Source: Scolanthus callimorphus
Lineage: Eukaryota > Cnidaria > Anthozoa > Actiniaria > Edwardsiidae
Direction of reading: 5' to 3'
Assembly (NCBI GenBank): GCA_033964015.1
Contig: JAWWUD010000230.1
Coordinates: forward strand, 1 to 64,000
DNA: 64,000 bases
Shown here: piece after piece, positions 1-11,610 of the stretch
Numbering within the stretch: position 1 is the first letter of the stretch
Layout: every line of letters begins with the position of its first letter
The notes under the pieces: generated by a model
The model's database searches: none
Told to the model about the DNA's origin: nothing
What the model saw: the letters and a program-made list of their open reading frames with translations, nothing else
Translations under genes and position numbers: made by a program

Positions 1-833
1 CATTATTGTATCATAATTATCAACAAAACGAAGAAATTGTGTGCGTAAATAATTAAATCTTGGGTTGTAAATATTTGAATAAAACAATTCGTAACTCACA
101 AATCAACACCGGCAGAGTACAGAAAGATCGATGTAAGAGCACTCTACATAATGCAAGCATAGAGGCACAGATTTGTTGGTAGAACCACGCTATATTTGAT
201 TTGCCACTATTGAACAAACCAAGTGCTGAAAAATTGGAACTGATTCTGATTTATGGATTTATTAAATGATTTATATTGAACCGATGTGAATGGCAGTTCA
301 TTACTACGCGATACGCCATTGCTGGCGAAGTCAGATATCCCGCTCGAAATACAGTTCTGGCAGTTTTGTTCAGGCTACAGGCCCAACGCAAATTTCGAGC
401 ATCAATAAACTGAATTGAACGGCAGGACACGATCGAGTTGTGTATTTGTATTGACCTCGATAATTCATGATATAACTATTTCATACCATAAGCTATCAGA
501 AAATACATTTTACACAACAACCGGGATGTAGCACGGGACGTTGAATGTACATCGATTGGGAAATTTCAATATAATCGATAATAATCGATAAATCAATAAG
601 TTGATTGGACAAAAATTTGTGAGTATCGATTATTATCAATTAGCCGATACACTCGATTCCAATCAAGTAATTATTATCGAGTGTTATCGATTGGCTTTTC
701 GATAACGATTTTTATCGATTGAACACGCCGGGCAACTTATTATGTAACTTACACACATCCATAGTTTGTTTTGGGTTTTGGGCAATGACGCGCAGAAAAC
801 ATTTTGCTTGAGTAACTTCCAAACAATGACTGT
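1..833. other. non-coding, no gene recognised; ATCGAT-rich patch
   Basis: No convincing exon is visible. At about 550-722 the sequence is crowded with ATCGAT/TATCGAT words in both orientations, making an imperfectly palindromic AT-rich patch. It could be the worn end of a mobile element or a cluster of factor sites; nothing decides between them. Confidence 0.4.
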
Positions 834-2592
834 TTAAGAGCAAGTTTCTGTAAATATCAACCAAGTCGGGAAGAGTCGAAAAAATCAAAATGTCCCAAAC
901 TTTGCTTAAACATAGTTTATGATGAGGGGTCTTCGGCGCTGAAAGAATTTTTTGATTTAATTGAAATGTCGGTGACAAAACCTGGATTTTTCATTTTTTG
1001 CCCAAAAAGTGGTGAAAACATGGTAATTTTTGCCCCAATTTAACGTCTCCCTCCAGAACAATCGCAAGTATTTATCAAAATACCAAGTTATTTTCTGAAA
1101 AGTGCATCATGTCTGCGTTCGTTTTAACTTTTTTGCACAAACATCCGTTACACATGCAATATTTTCTATAGTTTTTAATATTTTTGAAAAAGTGCACGTT
1201 TTCAATATGTAAAAAAATAACCATATTTGCGGCCAAATATTGCCCATGTTGGGACGAGTTCGAACATAAGAGAGGTATCATAGAAAAGGGCATTCATTCC
1301 CCTTTCAGAAAATACAAAAACATTTTTGTGCAATTAAAATGGCGAGCTTCTGCAAACTCTTAAAGATGACGGCCTAATCGCCTAAAATACGATAGGTTTT
1401 CTAAGGTATATATAGAATATTTGTCTATACCACGCATACATTGTACATTTTTGACGAAAAATTACTTAGTAGCTACTAAATACATTGAGTTATAGCAAAA
1501 CATATTTCATTGTCACGTTTGACTAATTTTACAGCATTTTAGTGATGTTTGTACAAGGGAGGGGAGGCCAGTAGGCCACCCACCCCCTCTGAGGTTTACT
1601 GGCTAGTGATATTTTCGAGAGGCTTTAGAATTAGGATATCAAATTTTCAGTAGCTGTGATGTTTTCACTCCACAACGTTTGTTGGGAAGGTGTCATTTCG
1701 TTACCATGGTAACGAGTATAACGTCAAAAAATGTTCAGCAATTTCTTTCTCCGCGCAGGCGTTCGATCAAAATGTCCAATATTATTATCGGGTTCAATAC
1801 TTACTACCTAGCAATAGGTTACGGAGGTTTTCTAGACAAGATACCTTGACGGGATAGAGCACCCTTAATTTGCATAAAAGTCAACATTTTGTGAATATAT
1901 TTGTCAGTGTTTGTGCTGAGTCTGTGGAAAATTTGTCATATGTAAGGTAAGACACTCCAAGTTGTCCACTTAAAACTGGTTTCGATTTGGTCGCAGCGTA
2001 ATGAAAATACAGGTAGAAAAAAAATTAATTACTTTAATTGGAAATGGACTTAACGTTAACTAATACTTAACAGCAGTTTGACCCAATTCGTTGATTTTTC
2101 TAAAAAAAATATGGTAAAATTAACTTCAATGAAATGCTTTTTTGGGCTATAGATATGTGTTTAAATTATAAATTTTTGCATGCGGGTTTCTCCATCTCTG
2201 TTTGTTAATCATTCTGTGTTTGTTCAAAACAATGTCATTTGAAATGATGCAAACGAAAAATATATATAACCAACAAATAAAACAGTCCATACATTATTAG
2301 AAGCTAGGAAATGCCTATGTGTATCTCCTTCATTTTTTTAGCACCTTAAAAAAATTATTTCAATCTTCAAAGAAAAAAAACATTTTCTTCAAACTTGAAA
2401 AATTTATTTTAGCTCCATCCAGTGGAGACCCATAGCTACACGCAGAAGAAGAAGAAAGAAAACAAAAGTGTATATGCATCGACCAGTTTTGTCATGGACT
2501 TCCGGTTTGTGCGCTCGCCCGAGATCAGAAAGGCAACCCAACAGTTTTTTTCAGCAGAGCTAAAAACAAGTATATCATGGGAAGGAATTAAC

Positions 2593-2935
2593 CTTCTCAT
2601 GGCAAGAGGGGTACAACTGCATGGCCACATGGTATGATGTAATCGATGACGTCATGAAAAGAGAAGTGTATATATCTTGGCCAAGGGATGAACCTCAGGC
2701 AACAGAACTTGGGTGACAAGGGGGGTGGAATTGCGTTGTCACGTGTTGTGACGTCATCAATAACGTCATCAAACGAGAAACGGTTTATATCTTAGGAAGG
2801 GATGAGCCTCAGACAACCACATTTCGGCGAAAATGTCTAAGTGGCAATGGGGGTGCAACTGCGTAGTCAAATTTTATGATGTCATCAATGACGTCATCAA
2901 ACGAGAAAAGGTTTACATCTTGGGAAGGAATGAAA
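2593..2935. repeat. three imperfect tandem units with CRE-like TGACGTCA sites
   Basis: The motif RACGTCATSAAAMGAGAA recurs at about 2647, 2762 and 2891 (spacing about 115 and 129 bp), each time followed by a similar TATATCTTGG..AAGGGATGA stretch. Units carry TGACGTCA or close variants, the palindrome bound by CREB/ATF factors in animals. The block lies in the spacer of the long palindrome, so it may be element sequence rather than a host enhancer. Confidence 0.6.
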
Positions 2936-3389
2936 CAATTGTTTCCACTTTGATAATATATAGATGAATTACATGGCCGTACGTAGATACGAATTTTATC
3001 TTCACAGCTAGTTTCTTCAGAGTCAAACATATTTTCTTCAAAGTCAAAAATGCAAATTCAAAATCTGCTTCTCCGCTGACACAGTTAATGAAAAAAAGCG
3101 TGTACTAGTTATTAAATTACAGAAAATCAGTGGCGGGCAATTCAAAAGAATGGGCTATTCAAGCCTCGGAAAACAGTTGACGCGCCATTTTTAAAAGGTT
3201 CTAGAAATATACATCAGGACTCTATCATAAATGAATTTCAGAAAAAAAGTCATAATATGGATTTATAAATTTTTACCATTGCTTTTTTAGCCAATAAGTG
3301 CTGAATCAACAAAACTGAATGTTTTTTTTCAACCTGTATTTTCATCACACTGCAACCAAATCGAAACCAGTTTTTAGTGGACAACTTAG

Positions 3390-3656
3390 CCTGCTAGCAG
3401 GCGTTGGAGTCTGTTTTTATCGACGAAAACCCGGAGTTCGTAGTCAAGAGCGCCATCTTGGATTTTTTCGGCCGAGTGATAATGGCGCGAGTGACAAAAC
3501 GAGGGGGTGGGGGTGGGGGGAGAGGCGGCTCTCCTGTGCCCCCCACTCCCTCGTTCTGATACTCGCCCCATTGTCCCTCGGCAATATGGCGCTCGCGACG
3601 ACTACGAACTCCGGGTTTTCGCCGATAAAAACAGCCTCCAATGCCTGCTAGCAGGC
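3390..3656. mobile_element. MITE with long terminal inverted repeats, Mutator-like
   Basis: Both ends carry GCCTGCTAGCAGGC followed by an extended inverted repeat (CGACGAAAACCCGGAGTTCG on the left and its complement on the right). GGACAACTTA stands directly before and, after two bases, directly after the element. The opposite, uninterrupted arm of the surrounding palindrome (about 1958-1975) has this target only once, so an insertion with a target duplication of about 10 bp is supported. Long inverted repeats with a 9-11 bp duplication suggest a Mutator-like MITE. Confidence 0.65.
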
Positions 3657-4787
3657 TATGGACAACTTAGAGTGCCTTACCTTACATACCTGACAAATTT
3701 CCCACAGACTCAGCAAAAACTCTGGCAAATATATTCACAAAATGTCGACTTTTATGCAAATTAAGGGTGCTCTATCCCGTCAAGGTATCTTGTCTAGAAA
3801 CCTCCGTAACCTTTTGCTAGGTAGTAAGTATTGAACCCGATAATAATATTTGACATTTTGATCGAACGCCTGCGCAGAGAAAGAAGAAATTGCTGAACAT
3901 TTTTTGACGTTATACTCGTTACCATGGTAACGAAATGACACCTTCCCAACAAACGTTGTGCAGTGGAAACATCATAGCTACTGAAAATTTGATGTCCTAA
4001 TTCTAAAGCCTCTCGAAAATATCACTAGCCAGTAAACCTCAGAGGGGGGTGGGTGGCCTACTGGCCTCCCCTCCCCTCCCTTGTATGTAAACATCACTAA
4101 AATGCTGTAAAATTAGTCAAACGTGACAATGAAATATGTTTTGCTATAACTCAATGTATTTAGTAGCTACTATAGTAATTTTTCGTCAAAAATGTACAAT
4201 GTATGCGTGGTATAGACAAATATTCTATATATACCTTAGAAAACCTATCGTATTTTAGGCGATTAGGCCGTCATCTTTAAGAGTTTGCAGAAGCTCGCCA
4301 TTTTAATTGCACAAAAATGTTTTTGTATTTTCTGAAAGGGGAATGAATGCCCTTTTCTATGATATCTTTTGTATGTTCGAACTTGTCCCAACATGGGCGA
4401 TATTCGGTCGCAAATATGGTTATTTTTTTACATTTCGTAAAAGTGCACTTTCTCAAAAATATTTAAAAATACAGAAAATATTGTATGTGTAACGGATCTT
4501 TGTGCAAAAAAGTTAAAACGAACTCAGACATGATGTACTTTTCAGAAAATGACTTGGTATTTTGATAAATACTTGCGATTGTTCTGGAGGGAGACGTTAA
4601 ATTGGGGCAAAAATTACCATGTTTCACCCCTTTTTGGGCAAAAAATGAAAAATCCGGGTTTTCTCACCGACATTTCAATTAAATCAAAAAATTCTTTCAG
4701 CGCCGAAGACACCTTATCATAGACTATGTTTAAGCAAAGTTTGGGAAATTTTGATTTTTTCGACTCTTCCCGACTTGGTTGATATTA

Positions 4788-5187
4788 AGCAATTATTGGA
4801 TGAGGTTTTTGTGATTTCCAGAATAAACAATGTAGAGACAAGTGGAATCAGGCGAGGCCGTAAGGCCGAGCCTGATTCCACTTGGCGAGATATTGTTTAT
4901 TCTGGAAATCACAAAAACCGAATTCAATAATTGTTTTATTATACATTGATTCAGTGAAAATACTTTTTTTTTCTGTCAAGCAGTTTATTTTACACAAGCG
5001 CCTTGTTATAAATAGGGGAAACATCCAAGGGCTGTAGTCCCATGAAACATTGCGCGCGTAGGATCAAGAATCAGCTAGCTGATTCTTCAAGAATCAGCAT
5101 GGAGACCCTTAAAGTGCGTGATTCCCAAAGTAAAGCGCACGCTTTTAGCCAATCAGAATCGAGATAGTGAGTACAATGTATAATAAT
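4788..5187. mobile_element. MITE nested in the right arm of the palindrome
   Basis: It starts near GCAATTATTGGATGAGG and ends with CAATGTATAATAA. The first part (4790-4935) is itself a hairpin, GTTTTTGTGATTTCCAGAAT against its complement. It interrupts the palindrome arm, which continues on either side. A relative with the same two ends lies at 51222-51556. Confidence 0.65.
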
Positions 5188-5598
5188 TACAGAAACTCGC
5201 TCTTAAAAGATGGCAAAGACCACATGTCTACTTTATAGAAATTCTCTTGAAATTGAAACGGCTGTTAACTTAAATCTTAGCATGAGGGTAGAAATCAATA
5301 AGTAGCATTCATAAGTTTGAAGTAGCAGGCTAAATTGGAAGTTATTTAAGAAATAAATTTTTTTTCTGTGCCTTCATAGAGTTTTGAAAACAGAGGTGTT
5401 GTTGGGAGAATTCGAGAGCAGATCATGAAGCACGAGACGAAGTCTGACTCGAGAATTCTCGGAATAATCATATGCGGGAGGAGAAGTTTCAATAGTGCAT
5501 CTGCCGATTTGCCACGTTATGGTGTCATTTCAATAACCTTCATAGAGTTTTGAAACACAGCAGCTTGACCAATCAGAGCGCACGAACTATCTCAATTA

Positions 5599-6921
5599 TT
5601 GCCCCCGCAGGGTTTTGGCCCAGAGGCCAAAACCCGAGGAGGCATTATAGAATCCCCCGCATAAAGAGAAAATATAAGGGTATATGGTACATATGGCAGA
5701 AAAAATCTCGATCCATCGGAGCAGGGCCCGCAAAAGGTATCGGGTAACGTTTATGATTGGATGATCAGATCACGTGACTCGCAAAGGGCCCGCAAAAGGT
5801 CTTGGGTAACGTTTATGATTGAATGACCAGATCACGTGACTCGCAGCGTGGGTTTGAGACCTCTACTTTTGTCACTGGCGGACAATAAAAATTCTAAACA
5901 TTCACAACAAACTGGTCGTGACATTTAATAAATCACCAAAAACTCTAAGGAGACGCTCAGCCGAAGTCAGTCAGTGCAATCCATAGTTCAGAATTAGCAA
6001 ACGTTGAGCTGCTGTGGCTGTGTAAACTTGAATGTTCACAAAGCTAAGAGCTCTAAACCTCATAATAGTAGTAAAGCATTCAAAATGGTTGCTATTGTGC
6101 TTAACAATAGGTCCGCTACGAAAGAATGTGATAATTTACCGACAAATTTTCTTTTTATAAGTTCACAAAACTTAGAAAGAGGACTTTAGAATTATTATTT
6201 TTTGCATCAGCACAAGGGAGAAGTAGGCGTTTTTGTCTTCTTCCGATGTGTGCGATGTCTGCTGTGTAATGGTTGCATCTAAAGTATACTAGTAGGTTAA
6301 AATAGTACCTTTGTTGACCGGAAATCTCGCAAGGGCGGAACGCGTTTTTTGTTCTGTTAAATTAACGTCTATTATAAGCTCTTTAGCAGCTTTAGGTGAT
6401 AGCTGGTATAAAAACGCAGAAATAGGTTATTAGGGAGCAGCGATTGAAAAAGAGCAAAAGCAGAGAAGTCACGAAGCAGAGACAGCCAACGAGAGTCTAA
6501 AGTCTTGTGTTCTGTTCTCCGTTGTAAGTATTTCCGGAAAGATCAATTGGCTTTAAGCTTTCAAGTATTCATAGAGTTTTCAAACAATATTTTTGTGCGC
6601 AAGTGTTTCTGAGTAAGAATGTGTATTAATAGTCGTTTTGGAATTGTGACACAATAGTTTTAAGAATTTTCGGTATTTCGCTAGAGTTTCGTAAGAGTTT
6701 CGACGGCTTTTCGTACTTTTGGTTAGAATTGTTTGTAGAGTTTCGGCTTATAGAATTTCACATGTATCTTAACGGTTTTGTAATACAACTGACAAACTCC
6801 AACAAGCTGATAACGGTGGGTTCGCGTGTTGTCTGAAACAGCTGTAAAAATGTTAATTGAATACTTATTACATCTGCAGTTTAAAAAGCACGGGGGCAGC
6901 TCTAGTGAGAACTATTACTAG
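5599..6921 (+). repeat. promoter-bearing dispersed repeat, copy 1
   Basis: This 1.3-kb segment matches 15940-17743. It opens with TGCCCCCGCAGGGTTTTGGC and ends with GAACTATTACTAG, followed by T. Inside are two tandem units of about 61 bp (from about 5725 and 5788) that contain ATCACGTGAC, an E-box palindrome. A TATA box follows (TATAAAAACG near 6408), then a segment ending in a good splice donor (GTTGTAAGTA near 6522). It therefore looks like a mobile promoter with a first exon. The CTAG end before T resembles a Helitron 3' end, but no typical hairpin was found, and a solo LTR is also possible. Confidence 0.6.
6408..6414 (+). promoter_or_regulatory. TATA box in repeat copy 1
   Basis: TATAAAA sits about 110 bp before a strong splice donor (TTGTAAGTAT, near 6522) and is conserved with its surroundings in repeat copy 2 near 17215. 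Upstream lie two tandem units with CACGTG E-boxes. This arrangement suggests a real transcription start about 25-30 bp downstream; no transcript evidence is available. Confidence 0.45.
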
Positions 6922-7058
6922 TTTTATAAATGTGGTTTGGTTTGGGGATCCCATACAAAGGCTGTAAATTCTTGGATTGCATGTGACATCACTGGTGGCC
7001 ATGCTGGTTGTACAGAACAAAAGAAAGTTTATTTGCTCCCTTTGTTCAGGGCACCAGC

Positions 7059-9832
7059 ATGGCTGCCGTGCTGTTATTCAATTCCCAAAGGAATGTTGCA
7101 ATCCAAGAATCAGGCCTCAGCTCTCTAGTCAGGGGACAATCATCCCCAGCCCCTCCCCTTCCATGAAACTTGATTGGCAGCAAAATATGTATTTGAATGT
7201 TTCATTGCCGGACAGAAACAATAACTTAACTTTTCCTTTTATTGTTAATATGTTTTTTACCTACGTTATGATGTCAACAAAGTGCAACATAATAATAATA
7301 AATAATGATAATATTTTGTCAAATAAAAGCATATGTCTGTATTGGTTTTCCACAGTATTGGTTTTCCCTTCCCCTTTCTCTCTCTCTGGCTTGCTGGTCA
7401 ATATTTAGAGAGAATCTTAGGTAACATTTTTTGTAAATTGCAGGTGGTTGGATTAGGAAACTACACCATGCCTAACACAAGACACAGCATAGGAATGGCA
7501 GTTGTTGATCATCTTGCAGAGAAACTTGGTGTTCATTGGACGTACAATAGAAAATTCCAGGGTTATGTAGCTATGACACAAGTAGAGAGCCAAGATGTTA
7601 TACTGCTCAAACCTAAACTGCTCATGAATCTCAATGGACGATCGGTGGTTAAAGTAGGTGAGTACATGCAAAATTAGAAATGATCAAAGGATTTTAGTAT
7701 GAAAAGAAGTGGAGCATACTTAACATAAGTGGGGGCTTAAAAGTAAAAAGATATGAAGTAAAAATCTTATGGCCCAGCAAGGCTGAAGTAACAATGGGCC
7801 CCAAATTGTGATGCTGCATGTACCTGCAAGAATGATTTATCCTTTTTCAATCCCTGCCTTTCCTGGAAAGAGCTAACAAACATATAGAATTAAAATTGTT
7901 AAAGATAAAATGACATTATTGTAGCGAAGGTGAATATGTTGGCAAATTATATCTATGTTGTTAAAGTGGATAATGGTAGACTAGGTAAGCACTCACTGGC
8001 ACTAGCACTCACAGGAAATGACTTCTGCAAGAGACATTTTGTCATTTCCAGTAGTCATGTCTGGCAAGCACTAGTGGCCGGCTGCTTAAAACACAGGCAA
8101 TGGATATGGTAAAGTTTATTTGGTTAATACCAATATTCCATAAGTTTTCTATTTATTTGTATTAACTTATCTTAGTTTCAGCCTACAATATTCAGCCAAG
8201 CAATGTTATACTTGTCCATGATGAATTGGACAAACCTCTTGGCAAGTTTTCACTCAAGTTTGGAGGAAGTGCAGGGTAAGTTATTGTTGGAAGTTATTAA
8301 AGACCATGTGTCCAATGGTAATAATTATAATAGTTCAATAATGTTTTAAAGTTAGTACTAATGAACAAAATTGAATCCTACCTGCAAAATCCTGCAGCTA
8401 CTGTATGTTAACAGAAAGCAATTTCCCCAAATTCTGTTTAATGAGAATAACAACTCTTTTAATTCCTTTTTTCTGTGGCCAAAACACCAAACACAATGAT
8501 CTCACAGCTGCCATTTTTGAGCTGCCATTAAAATGGGATGTTCCTACTGGTTGCCAAGTCAGAGGCCAGGCTACATTCTGTGGCACATTTTTACCCCCCA
8601 TGAATTCAATTATGGCACCCAGTTTGAAAATCCTGACTATGCCTCGAATGCATGCAAAATCACTTTTGTGTTTCCAGACATGATTTTGAGGCTAGTTCGT
8701 CCAGAACAATGGCTTTTCCACCTGGGTGCCATAATTGAATTCAGTGTATTGCCAGGACAAGAAAATCTCAAAACCTTATGAAAAACATTTTTCACAGAAA
8801 CAAATGACCAAAATCACCTGTGGTGCATCACATCCATCCAGGATCCATTGTTATGAATTTTCATTAGTATTCCATCAGATTAATTTCACAATTAAACAAG
8901 CATTAAAATATGAACAAATCAGGCAACAAAAGTCTGCATTTTGATGCAAATGTGACAAAATTTGTCATGCGCGTGCTGCTGACGAAGATCAGGCCACTTT
9001 CAATTCATGCAAAGAGTGTGCTCTGTTTTGCAAAAACAATGTTGCTGAAAACTGAATAAAATATTTCAGTCAATATTTTCTGACTGGCCTTCACTTTTTA
9101 TCGGAACTGTCTAACATTTTTGAAGAAAAAATGTGCTGGCTGATTTTAGCAATAAACAATTAACAGGTATCAAAATCTCAGCAACAAAAATGATAAAAAC
9201 AAGTAAGCTGGTCGGCCATTTCGTCCTCAAAAACGTGGTGTGGGGGTCAAATGCATGTTATTCCCCTTAAAATCACTGTATCTTTCAAAAATCCTAGGTT
9301 TGGTTTTCCATCTGGTACATGTACAGTACAGATGCATGGTAAAATGAGCTTTACTGGTGTTGTTGTATAAATTAATATTTGAAATTCATTTTTCAGGGGT
9401 CATAATGGTGTCAAATCTTCTATCAGCCACCTGATGTCTGTTGTAAGTCTTTATCAAAAACCACAGAGCTGACATTAGAGTCAATCCCACCCATGTAGTA
9501 GCTTGACAATGATTTGGTATTCCCGCAAAATTTTCTATGCTCCAACTAAAATACCCAAAAACTAAGAATTCCGCTAAAGGATCCCTATTATTTCTCAGGA
9601 AATGATCAGGTTACGTGTTGGTATTGGAAGACCAAATCACAAGTCCCAAGTGGTAGACTATGTCCTACACAACTTCAATGGTACTGAGAGACCTTTACTG
9701 AATTATGTTCTTGAGGACTGCACAGATTTGCTACTATCCCACCTGCATCCAGCTAGAACAGTAGTTAACAATGAAAACAATTCCTCTACCACCTGCAGAA
9801 AAACTGGGAAAAAACGTGGAAAAATTAGTTGA
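7059..9832 (+). CDS. PTRH1: peptidyl-tRNA hydrolase, PTRH1-like (5 exons)
   Basis: This enzyme cleaves peptidyl-tRNA that has dropped off ribosomes and so recycles tRNA; animal PTRH1 is the bacterial Pth type and is probably mitochondrial. Coding exons: 7059-7127 (tentative), 7444-7657, 8182-8275, 9397-9442 and 9599-9832 (stop at 9830). Phases agree at every junction and the product is 218 residues, close to the usual 190-215. Visible motifs are GLGN (Asn29), TRHSIGM (catalytic His37), LLKPKLLMNLNG, VHDELDKPLG (Asp108), GHNG (Asn129) and RLRVGIGRP. The first exon is the weak point. ATG at 7059 has a fair context and the donor CTA|GTCAGG keeps phase, but a start at 7333 reading straight into exon 2 cannot be excluded. 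A promoter-bearing repeat ends about 140 bp upstream. Confidence 0.9.
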
Positions 9833-9936
9833 AATATTTACTCAGTTGTTAGTCATTCTTATACCCAGAGCTCCCTTGCTAGTCACCTCGCGGAGAAAGG
9901 TCTGGTGAAAGCCACATAAGATCTTTATGCGCATTC

Positions 9937-10265
9937 ACCACCCTGGTGGGGAGGGGGTACTACCTACTATATTTAAGGGTAGGGGTGTGCCGCCTCAAAC
10001 TCAAAACCTTGACCCTATCCAGGACCTAAATTTGCAAAATATGGTACCATACAACAGACTTTTGAGTTGAAAACATAGCCTACACAGCCCACATTGTCAG
10101 CCAAACTTGCGCTAGAACTACGCGCGATTTGATCGACTAATTTGTGCATGTTGGCAAATAAATGTGATACCCTACACCAGACTGAACTAGCTCCCTATCA
10201 CAGACCTTTTCTCATAAAAATGACACCCTACCCCAGCTAAAAAAACCCTACCCTATCGGGCGGCC
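9937..10265. mobile_element. probable MITE with CCCTACCC-rich arms
   Basis: The segment begins GGGGAGGGGGTACTACCTAC and ends in ACCCTACCCTATCGGGCGG. The arms are loosely complementary and carry repeated ACCCTA words, much like the element at 20299-20726. An AATAAA at 10157 could serve as the PTRH1 polyadenylation signal; that is only a suggestion. Confidence 0.4.
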
Positions 10266-10384
10266 ACCTTTCAAAACCAGTCAATATTAATCAACGAAGA
10301 CCCTCAAATACTCAAACGGCTGCCTCCAGATTCTCCTCTGCAAGGTGATGAACCTGGAAGCTCAGGGTACGAGTCAATGTTTTA

Positions 10385-10910
10385 TAGCTGGAAACGTGGA
10401 GCGGATTTCAGATGATGGTCAAAAACTGAACGCAAAGTAAATAAACTTAGCCAATCAGAAACGAAACAAATTTTAGCAACTGTCGATGAGGGGACGAAGT
10501 AAGTACAACTTGCGATTGGGCAATTCCAGAAAATAAAGGTACCCTCCCCACGGGCGGCACTAGTTTTTAACCCCCCATGCATCCAGAATTTCCAAAATGG
10601 TTTACCCCCCATGCATATAGAATTCCGGGCAGGTTAAAGAAATCCAGCTTCGACCCCCCCCCCCCCCCCCCCCCCCTTGCAATCAGAATTCCGAGCTCTT
10701 AACCCCCCCCCCCCCCCCCCATCCCATCGTAATTTCCAAATGCCGCCCGTGGGGGGGGGGTACCTTTATTTTCTGGAATTGCCCATTAGTCGCTGTTTTT
10801 GTTTCTTCTTTGCATTCTGATTGCCTGACGAAACAATGATCCAGGACCTCAACCAATAGGATCACGTATAAAATGAACGCCTTTACTTTCGACAGTCATC
10901 TGAAATCCGT
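10385..10910. mobile_element. inverted-repeat element (family F), interrupted
   Basis: The outer arms include CTTAGCCAATCAGAAACGAA on the left and a related CATTCTGATTG..CCTCAACCAATA stretch on the right. The same two arms recur at 52590-53150 in a Vav intron, which defines the family. The middle is occupied by a second element (10518-10788). Confidence 0.5.
10518..10788. mobile_element. nested MITE with long poly-C tracts
   Basis: The ends are GGGCAATTCCAGAAAATAAA and its exact reverse complement. The arms continue into GGTACC and long C runs (10656-10676 and 10703-10720). It sits inside family F element 10385-10910. The C runs are likely to be length-variable and error-prone in the assembly. 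Confidence 0.65.
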
Positions 10911-11005
10911 TTTATTTGTCAAATCCAGGTTGTTGTCAGAGTTTTTAAAAAATTGTATTATATTATTTATTATCAGAATCGAACTGTTGTCCATATTTTT
11001 TTACC

Positions 11006-11230
11006 TTAAAGAGCCCGCCCGTGTCAGCCACTCCTTTGTTATCGTTAGAAGACGAATTACGTGTAGAAATCTCTAAATCAACATCTAAAAACAAAGTTTC
11101 AGATTTGATTTAACAAATTCAATCGAGAAAATTGCTCTATATTCTCTAAATCAACCGATGGAAATGGGTGTTTTCTCCGATTTGGTATGTTGCTATGCTA
11201 ACAAAATGGCGGCTGACACAGGCTCTTTAA
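11006..11230. mobile_element. TTAA-flanked MITE, AGAGCC family (copy 1)
   Basis: TTAA flanks both sides. The ends are AGAGCCCGCCCGTGTCAGCC on the left and GGCTGACACAGGCTCT on the right. Related copies are at 53503-53690 (right end cut by another insertion) and 62852-62988. A TTAA duplication is the hallmark of piggyBac-type transposition. Confidence 0.65.
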
Positions 11231-11610
11231 AGGGACATGGTCACCTAGTAAACACTAAAATAATTATTGCCAAAAGATACAAAAATATTCTCTGAAATTG
11301 AAAGAGTCAGTTTAAAGAAAGAAGTACGGAAAATTTCATGGGATTACGATGAAGGATTGCCGAGATATGAGCGAATTAAGATGGCAAATTTGTATGTTTG
11401 AAAAAAGATTGAGGTAAACCGATTTCAAAAGAGTCGGATTTCCTCATGTAAGCTGTAATTACAATCCGCGAGTATCTTTGCAATCCCACATGGAAATGAC
11501 CTCAAATTTTCACTATATCAAGTTGAAAGCATTCTTTACAAATTTGAGTTGTTATTTTTATTATTTGTGATGTTATAATTTTGATGTTTTCGGTGACCAT
11601 GTCCCTTTAA
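11227..11610. mobile_element. TTAA-flanked MITE, AGGGACATGG family
   Basis: Termini AGGGACATGGTCACC and the complement GGTGACCATGTCCCT are bounded by TTAA at 11227-11230 and 11607-11610. It shares its left TTAA with the neighbouring AGAGCC element, so one probably inserted into the end of the other. A partial relative is seen near 45306. Confidence 0.7.

Larger units (their letters stand above)
834..5209. mobile_element. long palindromic (foldback) element, about 1.2-kb arms
   Basis: The left arm (about 834-2030) is repeated as its reverse complement on the right (about 3315-5209). For example, the AATATCAACCAAGTC region at 850 answers GACTTGGTTGATATT at 4775, and the segment around 1981-2020 answers 3320-3375. 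The right arm is longer only because two younger MITEs sit in it (3390-3656 and 4788-5187); beyond the second one the arm resumes with a short stretch (TACAGAAAC..GCTCTTAAA). The spacer (about 2031-3314) holds no transposase reading frame that I recognise. This is most likely a non-autonomous DNA transposon; the superfamily is unassigned. Confidence 0.75.

Noticed and set aside
3319..3651. 110-codon frame on the + strand
   Set aside because: It runs through the inverted repeats of the 3390-3656 MITE and has no recognisable domain.
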